Below, one piece after another: positions 12,205 to 22,317 of a DNA stretch of 62,978 nucleotides (positions within the stretch are counted from its first letter, which is position 1; each line of letters opens with the position of its first letter). Made by a program: the position numbers and the translations under genes. The notes beneath the pieces were generated by a model that saw only the letters and a list, made by a program, of their open reading frames with translations, did not search any database and had not been told where the DNA came from. The stretch comes from Rhizophagus sp. LPA8_4_AMF (lineage: Eukaryota > Glomeromycota > Glomeromycetes > Glomerales > Glomeraceae). The DNA is taken from the NCBI GenBank assembly GCA_021464525.1, contig JADRCO010000051.1:1-62978 (forward strand). Reading direction: 5' to 3'.

Positions 12205-12351
12205 CACAGTGAAATTCGATATAGCGGCTCCATTAGTAAAATTTGTCAAAAATCCGGTATATCGAGAAATCCGTTATATCGAGAGTAAAATTAATTATAG
12301 ATTACTTAAGTTCCGTTATATCAAGGTTCTGGTATATCGAATTTCACTGTG
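12205..12351. repeat. Pogo/Tc1-type MITE, 147 bp
   Basis: Terminal inverted repeats CACAGTGAAATTCGATATA and its reverse complement bound the element, and internal sub-terminal copies of TATATCGAGA and CGTTATATC follow. CAGTGAAAYTCG-type ends and TATATCGAG motifs are typical of pogo-like DNA transposons and their derivatives. There is no coding capacity. A flanking TA is present on both sides but is not exactly adjacent on the right. Confidence 0.75.
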
Positions 12352-12390
12352 CATATAAATAAATTCTGCTAAATGAAGCAGGACGCTTGA

Positions 12391-12603
12391 TTTTTTTTAT
12401 TTTTATTTTATTCTAAAATAATGCCGGATACTCGAACTAACTTTGTGTAGAATGCTTACTAGCGGTATTAAATACATAGTAAAGACTAACTAAAGTAAGT
12501 TAACGAGCGCGTACCTCACCCTTTGTGTAAAAGAAAAAGATAAAAAAAAAAGAAATAGATAAAAAAAAGCTATCATTAGAGAAACTACGCCGCTAGGATA
12601 ACT
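12391..12603 (-). mobile_element. 5'-truncated retroposon, outer copy, with A-rich tail
   Basis: Read on the minus strand, about 210 bp end in an A-rich tail (AATAAAATAAAAATAAAA). The element is bounded by the direct repeats AAGCAGGACGCTTGA (12376-12390) and AAAGCAGAACGCTTGA (12604-12619). A tail plus long target duplication indicates target-primed insertion of a LINE-type 3' end. No coding part survives. Confidence 0.7.
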
Positions 12604-12619
12604 AAAGCAGAACGCTTGA

Positions 12620-12808
12620 TTTTATTTTTGTTTTTATTCTCGAAGTGAACCAAGTTTAGTACAAATTACAAAAAAACTTATATATACTAGAGTCGAAAGT
12701 AATTCAAATATAACTAACAAGTGAGTAACAACCAAGACACCTATTGGTGACATCACTCGGTAAACTATGGAAGGAGAAAAGGAAGTCCCGTGCGTTCCAC
12801 GGACGCAG
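12620..12808 (-). mobile_element. 5'-truncated retroposon, second stacked copy
   Basis: On the minus strand 189 bp end in AATAAAAACAAAAATAAAA and are flanked by the same 15-16 bp repeat (12604-12619 and 12809-12823). Its body differs from the neighbouring element, so two separate insertions used the same target or its duplication. Confidence 0.7.
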
Positions 12809-13025
12809 AAAGCAGAACGCTTGATAGGATGAAATTGCGCAAATTACCTACAAACACGTGATACAGTATATAACGTGATTAATCGATTTTTGATCTAGCA
12901 GACTAAGCAAAACAAATTTCTCATCTACCACGTATTTTTTGAGTTAATTTTGCATAAAAAATGATTCTATCGTAAACTTTACACGAAAAAGCGATAAATT
13001 TTTAATTTTGATAATTTGTTGATCA

Positions 13026-13088
13026 TCACTTGCGTAACGACATAACGACGTAACGTGTTAAACCAATTAATCAATAAAAAGGAAACGT
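13026..13088 (+). promoter_or_regulatory. Promoter block shared by BTB-TLDc genes 2 and 3 (copy at gene 3)
   Basis: CACTTGCGTAAC, an added CGACATAACGACGTAAC stretch, GTTAAACCAA and CAATAAAAAGGAAACGTGG lie 91-153 bp before the ATG. The extra stretch looks like a local duplication of the CGTAAC motif. Confidence 0.5.
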
Positions 13089-13178
13089 GGAAACGTGTTG
13101 AACGCGTTTATGATTACAAATCAATTTCTTCAATTTCTTTACGCGAATTCTTCGATTTCTTCGTATCTTTTTACAAAA

Positions 13179-14681
13179 ATGCAACAACAATTCTATTTAC
13201 CAGTTATAACCAATCTTGAAAATTTATTCAAGTCAAAAAAAGATTATGATGTCATTATACAAGCTGGTGAAGATAATGATCAAAAAGAAATTTATGCTCA
13301 TTCAAACGTCCTTCGTTGGCAATCAGATTATTTTGATAAGGCTCTTTCTGATACTAACAGTGTTAAAAGAAAAGATGGAAAGTACTTTGTTGAGAAACCA
13401 AATATTTCGCCATATATTTTTGAAATTGTTTTAAGGTATTAAAAAATTTATTTCATATAAACCATTACTATTATAAATTTATATATATTGATGAACCTAA
13501 AACTTATTATATTTTCAATAATTTAAATCGATATATCTTTCAGACATTTATATTGTGGACAATTGAATTTAAACGTCATGAATGGACCGGATATATTAAA
13601 ATTATTGGCCGCCACAGAAGAACTTGGGTTGGATAGAGTACTCTCTGAATATATACAAGAATTTTTGATCGAAGATCAGAATAAATTGTTACAAGATGAT
13701 TATATTGAACTTCTTAAAACTGTTTTTCAACATGGAACTTTTACTATATTAGAAGAGAATTATTTAAAAACAATTTGTCAAGTACCAACCATTTTATTCG
13801 GAACTGATAAAATAATGTCACTACCCGCACAAATATTGGAATTATTGCTCAAACGAGACGATCTTGCACTAGACGAAATTGAACTATGGAATAATTTGAT
13901 CAGGTGGGCTCACGCGCAACAACCTACTGTTAATAAAGACCCTTTTGAATGGACTAAAGATGAATTAACTTTGATGGAGAAGACGCTATTGAACCTTATC
14001 CCTTTAATTAGGTTCCATGATATATCTTCTGAGGAATATTACAACAAAGTCTTACCGTATGATGAATTGTTACCAAAAAAGCTAAGAAACGAGAACTTAA
14101 AGTTTTATTTGGTTACAAATGTAGAACAGATAGGATTGCTACCATCAAGACTCTCTTTTGACGTTAATGTTAATTCTGTTCTTATAAACGCAACACATTT
14201 ATCATTATTTGCGGAATGGATAGACAAAAATGACAAAGTATTGGAAATTGTTCCTTATAAATTTAATAATATCTTTCGTGCTAGTAGAGATGGCTATAAA
14301 GCCACAGTATTTCATGAAAAATGTAAAAACAAAGGATCAATTATTATACTCGGTAAAATTAGGGGGACAAATCAAATAGTCGGTGGATATAAACCATTTT
14401 ATTGGGAAGGACCTGGCGTCTACAAATATACTCGAGATAGCTTTGTATTTTTCTTTAATGATTATAGATATATTGACACAGGTAAAATTGGAAAATTGAT
14501 TGATTCAGATCTTACTTTAATTTGTAATGGTAGATGGATACCAATTTTCGGGAGAGACCTAGCAATGCAACTTAATTGTTACAAATGGACTTCTTCTCCA
14601 TATGCCTATCCTGATCTCAATATTCCAAATAATTTCGAGATTGATGATTATGAAGTATTCCAAGTAATTAAAAATAATTAA
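13179..14681 (+). CDS. BTB-BACK-TLDc protein 3 (two exons, 464 aa)
   Basis: Exons are 13179-13435 and 13544-14681 with the family phase-2 intron. An in-frame ATG exists upstream at 13095, but 13179 is preferred because MQQQFYLPV and its context match gene 2. BTB covers about residues 23-130 (KDYDVIIQAGEDND), BACK about 137-242 and TLDc about 298-464. It is more diverged than genes 1 and 2: GGYKPFYW replaces GGYNPLDW, and FRASRDGYKATVFHEKC starts the TLDc core. The frame is intact. Function follows the family (probable Cullin-3 adaptor with a TLDc stress module); no substrate can be named. Confidence 0.92.
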
Positions 14682-17355
14682 ATTTAGTAAATTTAATTAT
14701 TAATATATGTAAATCTTATTTTCACAATGCGTATCCCGATCGAGATTTCTGAAATTATAGTATGATTGATTGTCAAATACCTTCAAGTCGGATTTAAATG
14801 AAAAATAGATCATCGTTTCACTTTGGCCAGGAGTATTGGTTATGTTGCTAGGAAATTAAAATATTATTGATTGTAATGACAAATTGTAATAGTTAGATCG
14901 GAGTTCTATTATATTGTTAGGATCAAATAAAATTATCGATAGTAATGACAAAATGTAAGCATATGATAACGTTTGATCTCTTTGATGTAAGATTTTCTTG
15001 TATTGTAAACTAAGTAATAGCGCTAGTACTTAATTTAGAATTTCAATATCTAATAAAAGCTTAGTTTTCATATTTTCATATCAATACGTTTTATTTTGGT
15101 TGAATCGATCAAATAATTTTTCATTATAATAGTAAAAAGTAATTCTACAAATATAAATTTATTAAATTTAAAAATTTTAACCCTTTCCCGCTATCTCTAT
15201 TTATTATAAATACATTTTGATTTCACGCGTTAAAAGTTATATTAATTTTATTGGAAATATCAACGAACGAACGAAGTAAAAATTTTCGACCCTTCACAGG
15301 TTAAAACAAATTGGAATGAAATCAACTTAGTCGGTCAGGATTAATAGAAAACCTCTTAACTCTACGAATCAATGGCCTTTCACAATTCCTTCTCCCAATT
15401 ATTTAATTGACCTCTCGCTAATCTATTCACTACTTCTTTACTATTTTTGTACTTATTTTGAACTTTTTGTAATTAAAATAAACAATTAAGTATTTATTTA
15501 AGTGAAATATAAACTTACATAACTGATAAAATTTCAATCTCGATCCGTGTCACAATTTCAATTACAACGTTAAAAACAAATTGCGAAAACTTAGACGAGC
15601 TTATCTTAAAAAAATTAATGAGAGTGAATTGTGAGCCCCATCCGTTGTTATTAATCCTGGCGGTAAATTTAGTGTAATGTTGTTCTTTATGGGTTTCACA
15701 TAGTGATTTATCATATAGTGATTTAAGACCAAAGAGATTGCTTAATTTTTATTTTTGCAGTTTCATCCCTCCTACTCTTAAATTAAAAACATTCATATAT
15801 AAATTAATATATCTTCATAAAATATATAATTTCGATTATGTGTATTCACTTCCCATTAGTTAAATTAAAATGGTAATAATTTTGCTTCAAGTAGGATTGT
15901 TTCAATTAAGCATGAATCTCCAGGTAAACTACGTGTTTGAGAATGGTAACAATTAAAAGTAATAATATAATATAATTAATTATGAAGTTTAATGCATGCT
16001 CATTTAAAAAAGTCTAAATTATTAATAATTTTGAAAATTTTTAGGGATTCCAGAAGTTTCAAATGTTGTTTGTTAAAAAATTGATGTATGTATTACCATC
16101 ATAATGAATAATAATTACTTGTATTTTGGAGGTATTTGAGCAATTAATTGAATTGTGACATTTTGTGCTTGATAATTAAATTATTGTAAGGTATAAATGC
16201 ATTGTATTTTTTGAACAGGTAGAAAATATTATTTAAAGTCTCTTGATATTTTTATATGTTGATAATTTAGGGGAAAATGTGAAGTAAGAATTTTTTTGAT
16301 GATTGAAGGTGTCGGAAATATTGAAAGATAATATGAACTAAATTTATATTAATATTTTAAAGAGAACAAACTGAAAAATCATCATGCATTTATTTAAGAA
16401 GATTTATGAAAAGAATAATATTATTGTTAATTTGTGAGGATTATTAGGACTATAAAATTATCGTCATAACAAGATATTTTACTTAATTAAATTAAAAATT
16501 GAAAATATTAAGAATAATATTGGTATAATTTAAGTATAGATAATATGAGAACATTAACGTCATGAAATTTCTAGTATAGGTCAATAATGGTTTGGTATTT
16601 TTGATATAGTTGATTATGTAAAAATATATATCATATATGAAATAGTTAGAGTTATAAATATCGTTATAATTAGAATGTAAATTTTTAAAAAATTAAAGTG
16701 TATTTATTATAAAAATTTTGAAGATATATGTGAATCCTTTATTTTGTTTGTTTTAATAACTTAAGAAAATAATATAGATTTTAATTATATAAATAATAAT
16801 CGTTTTAATTATTTGATAAGGAATAAAAAAAGAGTTTCAGAATTTGAGGAGTGAGAAAAGAATTTGTTTGAAGCGGCTTAAGTATGAAATCTTAGTAAGT
16901 AAATACTTTACCAAAAAAGGAGATTGTTTCATTCGTTAATTAAGTACATCAGTAAATGATTGATGTATTTGATTTCCAAATTTATAAAATTTATAGAAAA
17001 TTACCACACATATGACGATTCTCCCCCTGACCTATTCTTTTTTCGTATAATTAATTTATTTTAAATAACGGTCAAGGCTGTAATACTATGAGCCGATTCA
17101 GTTATTATTGTTCGTCATAATAATTTTCGAAAAAACATTATTTATATTATTTATTTAATTTTGTCCGAAATTCTAGAATTTTCGGTGACATTTTTACGTG
17201 TATTTTTTTATTAAAAGTAAATAAAATGTGGGATACAAAAATATAGAGTAGAAAGAAATAATGCTGGTCCATGAATCATTATTTATTGATATATTACAAG
17301 TACTCTATTAACAACACATAAATAGATAAATTTAGACTTAAATACGTTTATAATA
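14682..17355. other. Long AT-rich intergenic stretch
   Basis: About 2.7 kb without a supported gene. Apart from a small doublet GTGATTTATCATATAGTGATTTA near 15700 and A/T-rich runs, nothing structured was seen. Confidence 0.5.
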
Positions 17356-17649
17356 TTATATAATGTTTTGATAAAACAGACCGGCATTATTTTCGCCGGG
17401 TCTTGGTCTCCGCATATCGATTAATTTTCCGTCTTTATTAAATTTGTTTCTTCCTTTATGTCTTACTCCGATATGACCTGTTGTAAAAAAAAAAAGAAAT
17501 ATAAGTTCCATACCATGGACTGAAGTGCAGTAAAGCATTCTTTCAGCCACTTTAACGCGCATCCTATGCAACTCAGTGGTCACAAACCCCACAAAATCAT
17601 TCAAATCAACCTTCCGGTAATAGCTGCGGGCTATAGTCTCCAAAAACAT
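17356..17649 (-). CDS. Unrecognised short ORF, possibly a repeat-derived gene fragment
   Basis: A 97-codon ORF starts MFLETIARSYYRKVDLND and ends AGLFYQNII. A potential GT-AG intron of only 36 nt (17513-17478) would keep the frame and remove a poly-Phe stretch, giving 85 residues, but that is very short for an intron. Base composition is less A+T-rich than the surroundings. The region just upstream carries a 52-bp direct repeat and dispersed repeat blocks, so this may be part of a mobile or high-copy sequence. No family is recognised. Confidence 0.3.
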   Translation of the reverse strand: MFLETIARSYYRKVDLNDFVGFVTTELHRMRVKVAERMLYCTSVHGMELIFLFFFTTGHIGVRHKGRNKFNKDGKLIDMRRPRPGENNAGLFYQNII

Positions 17650-17677
17650 CCTTTCAGCTTAACCGTGAACCTCTTCA

Positions 17678-17933
17678 ATGTGCACCATATGCTACTCTAT
17701 CCAGTCTCATATAAAAAACACCTACCGTTGGCCGTTCTAGCCAGCGCTCTTCTAAACCTTGACGTAAATGAACTGCGATACCTATTTTTGCGTCTTGTAT
17801 TTTTCGGCACTTTTTTGGGGTAAAATTTTAAGAGAAATGTTAATGTGAAAAAGGTGATTTTTATAAGAAAAAAAGCGCGTGCACCATGTGCTACTCCATC
17901 CGATATCATATAAAAAACAGCTACCGTTGTCTG
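17678..17933. repeat. 52-bp direct repeat pair 202 bp apart
   Basis: Bases 17678-17731 and 17880-17933 both read GTGCACCAT.TGCTACTC, ATCC, TCATATAAAAAACA and CTACCGTTG with few changes. Between them lies a block (17780-17850) related in inverted orientation to 20735-20800. Confidence 0.65.
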
Positions 17934-17954
17934 AAGAGGCTGTTCTAGGCGGCC

Positions 17955-18075
17955 AATGTTGAGTTTGGACAGATTTTTAGAATTTAATAAAGTTTCGGAC
18001 AAGTTTTGGAAATATTAAAGGCTGTCCAAATCTGTTCAAAACTTGTTCAAAACCTGTCCAGAACTGATAATTTTG
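17955..18075. repeat. Dispersed repeat, copy A
   Basis: A block rich in TGTCCAAAAC / GTTTTGGACA words. Its reverse complement matches 20868-20990 over about 120 bp (shared CTGATAATTTTGGA, GGCTGTC, TAGAATTT.ATAAAGTTT). It is non-coding. Confidence 0.7.
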
Positions 18076-18093
18076 GAGTGTTGCCTCGCTAGC

Positions 18094-18560
18094 GATGGAA
18101 GATAGAGGTGAAGGCGGAGGTGGAGAAGGCGGTGGAGGTGCGGAAATGATGTTGGAGGAAGAGGAGGAGGGTTGTTGGATGTAGAGGCGGCAGTGGAGGC
18201 CGGTGGAAGTGACGGAAGTGGATGCGGCGATGGAGGTATAGTAAGTGGTTGATGGAGGTGGAAGTAAGCGGTGCCACGGCGGTGGAGGTAATTTTTAAAA
18301 CAATAATTTGACTAAGAGATAAAAAGTTTATTGATTATTGCCTTCTCGTAGGAATCACTCTACTGTAATATGCAGCGGAGTGATGCCTCACTTACGGTAA
18401 AGGTGGTGGAAGAGGCGGAAGGTTGATGGAGGCTAGGAGGAGGAGGAATGTTATTTGAGGCGGAGGAAGAGGGTGGATGGAGGGGTTGATGGATTAGAAT
18501 AGGCAGAGGTGGAAGCGGTTGTAGAGGAAGCGGTGGGTTAGGACTAATCCTTGAGGTGGA
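18094..18560 (+). repeat. Strand-asymmetric G-rich purine tracts
   Basis: Two tracts (18094-18290 and 18395-18560) are degenerate arrays of GGTGGAGG, GGCGGAGG and GGAAGAGG words with almost no C on the plus strand, separated by ordinary A+T-rich sequence. Plus-strand reading frames break after about 30 codons; the minus-strand Pro/Ser-rich ORFs are composition artefacts. Tracts like these can form G-quadruplex or triplex structures; no function is claimed. Confidence 0.6.
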
Positions 18561-18796
18561 GGATTTTTTGATCGGTGTATTGTGAGGATGTTCGAAGTAC
18601 GAAACTCCCATTGCAATAATGTGTCAACTTGTGTCAAGCTATCTGGGATTACTACTGAAAATTATTGTTTAACAGGTCCAATAAATTTATCAAGTCTTCG
18701 TTCAATTTGATAGTGTCACAGGTAGGTTTAAATCATCATTTATTCTAATAATATGAAGTATAAATCTTTAGATTTTTTTAATTTAGCATATTAAAA

Positions 18797-19230
18797 AAGG
18801 TAATTTAACATTTAACATGAAAATTTTCAAAATTGAAAATTTTGCAATAGCTATTGTGAAAATAGACTGTTAAAAGTAAAAAATGATTTTTAAATGAAGT
18901 ATATTTTATAATGCATAATTTTTTTTTTTTAATGATGTCGATTATCAAAATTTTGATGTCACAAAGATCGAGTAAGAATTATAAAATTTCGATTATCGAT
19001 TTACGGCAACTTATCTTGATCACTTGAACAATCAATGATCAACATGATGCCAATTGATAGATATAATTCTTTTTGGATAACGATACTTGAAAAAATTTAT
19101 CATTATAATAAAAAAAAAGAAATTGAATGTGGGAAAATCAAATTTATACGTTATAGTTTTTGGACTATATTTGCGACATAATCATAACGAGAAATTATTC
19201 TGAACGATATATACAGTACTTATTAATACC
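18797..19230 (+). repeat. Dispersed repeat of about 0.5 kb, copy 1
   Basis: The block matches the reverse complement of 36713-37228 (shared GGTAATTTAACATTT, GGGAAAATCAAATTT, TTTGGACTATATTTGCGACA). This copy lacks about 60 bp present in the other one, between two CGAG/GCGAG words. Confidence 0.75.
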
Positions 19231-20734
19231 ATATTATCATTTAAAAGTTCTTTACTGATATAATTCAAGTTACGAATTCACATAACAATATGTAACTGAA
19301 AAGATTTATTACATGTCACACAATTACATTAATTTGGTTGATGACACCAACTTTCCTTATGATTATCAGCAGATTTAAGGATTTTATTACTATTGTGGTA
19401 CGATCTTGTTTACTATTTTTAGAAAGATGAATTAGAAACATTAAAAATTGGTTTGATTTTTAATTTGTACGAAAAAAACGAAATTTATTGTACTATAATG
19501 TAAATAAAGAGATAAAGTTGGTTAGTATCTCATAATATTGAAATGATATAAACAATTTATTTTAATACAATTATAATTACAATCAATATTATTAAATACA
19601 ATTATATTTTCATTTTATGTTATTGAATACAATTGTATTTTAATAAATGCCTTGAAAGATTTCTTTATATACAATATTTTTAGTGATGATTATCATATAT
19701 TAATGGGTACCTTGATAGACTGATATAAAGTAGGGAACGTATAGCTGAGCTACTATTATGATCTCTTTCATCTATCTAAAATTTGGCACCACAATAGATG
19801 CAAGTCTGATCCATTATTCCCAGTTCATGACGCTCTATATTAATATGCTGCTCATAATCTATAAGATTTATACCTGATTAAAATTAGTTTTTTGCTTTTC
19901 CTAAAATTGGCTTGGCTTAATTTTCTTTTACGTTTCTAGGTGTTTCACTAAACATTTCACGAAGAGAAGCCATGTGAATTTTGGTATTAGTAATAATATT
20001 ATGCGTTATATTATTTGAAATGTCATGAAAGTATCTCTTATTTATATTTATTAAAAATATTATTACAGCTTCAATTATAAAATCATTAATATAGTTATGC
20101 AATCTATATAATTAAAACCAAAAATTCACTAAAAACATTAAAAGAAATTTTCGTGTGATTTTATTAGTCAGGAAACAATATCATTGACTAAAAAAAAAAA
20201 TCTCATTAAACAAAAAAATTGAAAAGCCCGTAGCACCACAGTATCGATCTGATCATAAAAAAAATTTACTAAAAAAAGATTCTGATAAACAAAAATAAAA
20301 AAAACAAAAATTTCAATAAAAAAAATTAAAAAGAAAATTTCGGTTTAAGAAAGCCGAAAAAAATGATAAAAAATATAAAAAAAAATAATTTTCGGTTGAT
20401 AATCGAAAAAAAATTTAAAAAATTACTAGTACATAATAAGAAAAACTATATTTTTTTTTGTTCAAAAAATCGCTACCGCAGTCATGTGTACTGTGTACAT
20501 TCTTAAGGCCAATCAAATTCCAAATTCCCTTAACTATGACAATACAAAATAGATCGGGCGCAAGAATACAATTCAAATTATTTATACAGGGTGATCTAAA
20601 TATGATTTTTTTTAATTAGATAGATTATAACGTTATTTTGAAATATCCCCTATTATCTGTTTTTCATGATTCAAATACAATATGAAAAGTACAAATCGTT
20701 GGGTATTATAATGTAGTAGTATGAATAAATTTCA
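19231..20734. other. AT-rich intergenic stretch
   Basis: No supported gene. Bases 20190-20460 are low-complexity runs of A with scattered CGAAAA words. Confidence 0.45.
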
Positions 20735-21035
20735 ACACGTAACATTTCTCTTAAAATTTTACACCAAAAATACCAAAAATAAGACGTAAAATTCAGAATT
20801 GTTCTTCCTTTATGACCAGATGCAGACGAGCAAGGCTAGGAGTGACAGGCCGTCCAGTGTTGAGAAGTTTGTCCAAAATTATCAGTTTTGGACAGGTTTT
20901 GAACAGGTTTGAACAGATTTTTGACAGCCTTTAAGATTTCCAAAACTTGCCCAAAACTTTATCAAATTCTAAAAACCTGTCCAAAACTATATTACAACAG
21001 AGTGATGCCTACCAAAAGGCAATAATAAATAAGTT
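20735..21035. repeat. Dispersed repeat, copy B (inverted relative to copy A)
   Basis: Bases 20735-20800 (CATTTCTCTTAAAATTTTAC) and 20868-20990 match the reverse complements of 17780-17850 and 17955-18075. The two blocks occur in a different relative order, and GAGTGATGCCTACC at 21000 with AAGGCAATAATAA recalls 18335-18370. These are probably fragments of a longer repeated sequence. Confidence 0.6.
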
Positions 21036-22317
21036 CTTCAACTCTTAAATTTAATTTTAATACAATTTTTTAATATATTTTACAATTATAATCAAATAAA
21101 ATCAAAATTTTAATTGATTGAGTGAATTATCTGGCTGGTTGATTTTAAGGGATGAAAAAAATAAGATATAAAGATAATTTTTCTTTTGATAACAACATAT
21201 AATAAATTTTTTAGACTAATTTTTTAATTAAAACGCACATAAAAATAAGACTTTTTTCTTTAAAAAAAATTATTCAATAATTAGCAGATTTAATGAATGA
21301 TAAATTTTAACAATTTTAAGGGTAAAAAGTGGTACATTCTTATTTAATATCAGATAATAGTTATGCCGTACATGATAAGACATCTTATATCTAAATTGTT
21401 TGACTCAAATAACTAATCTGTGTCAGCTGGAAGTAATCAAGTACAAAATTAATTTATTAATCCGAAAAATAATTGTAAGCTATACTTATTCAGTATTAGT
21501 ATACGATATCATATAATGTAGAGGTACGATGGGTACGATGCAAATCGTACCAAATTATCATAGGAATTACAATATCACATGAATAACCTTTATTTTATAA
21601 AAAAAATTCCTTCAACTTTTTAATGGTAAATTTTAAAAATTAAATTAAAAAGGAAAAAAAATATTGCATTTAAATAATATACAATTGGAGAAACAGGTAC
21701 GGTAAGATCACTCACTAAAAGGATCCGAATGTACGATAATAAGGCGGAAATCTCATTTTCTTAATTATTTAATTATAATAATTTACGACAAAGAAAAAGT
21801 TTGAAATTTATTAAATTAAATCAATGTAAATGATATTTGAATATTCCTAAATAAAAATAATAGGATTTGATTTTGCATTTTGATTATAAATAAATATTTA
21901 CGGATTTAAGTAATTAATAACTATATGATAAACTTTGTGTACTTAAAATTATGTTTATGACATTTTGACATGAATTTAATTATTTGCCAATAATAACTAA
22001 TTATAAAACTTTAGACCGTGTTATTAATACGTTTGTAATTTAAGTAATTAAATTAACATTGGATTTCCGTTTATACAACATTGTAAGCATGAAAAATAAT
22101 TATAGCTTATACAATATATTAAAATCTATCTATTGTTGTTGACTTATCCACTCGACAACACAATATTTGTGATGGAATTCGGATAAAAAAAATTAATCAC
22201 TCACTTTATGTTATAACATACAATTAACAAATTATTCATCTTTATTAATGTAATTAGAAATCATCCAGAAACATGTTAAGATTAATAAAAAATTTCCATA
22301 GCAAAAAAACTGAGATT
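21036..22317. other. AT-rich intergenic stretch
   Basis: No supported gene. The last part lies 3' of the lectin gene on the minus strand. Confidence 0.45.

Noticed and set aside
18089-18611. Two Pro/Ser/Leu-rich minus-strand ORFs
   Set aside because: They are translations of the complementary strand of the G-rich purine tracts and show no domain or conserved start.
20190-20460. CGAAAA-rich stretch considered as telomere-like or CRISPR-like repeat
   Set aside because: There is no regular unit or spacing; it is low-complexity sequence.
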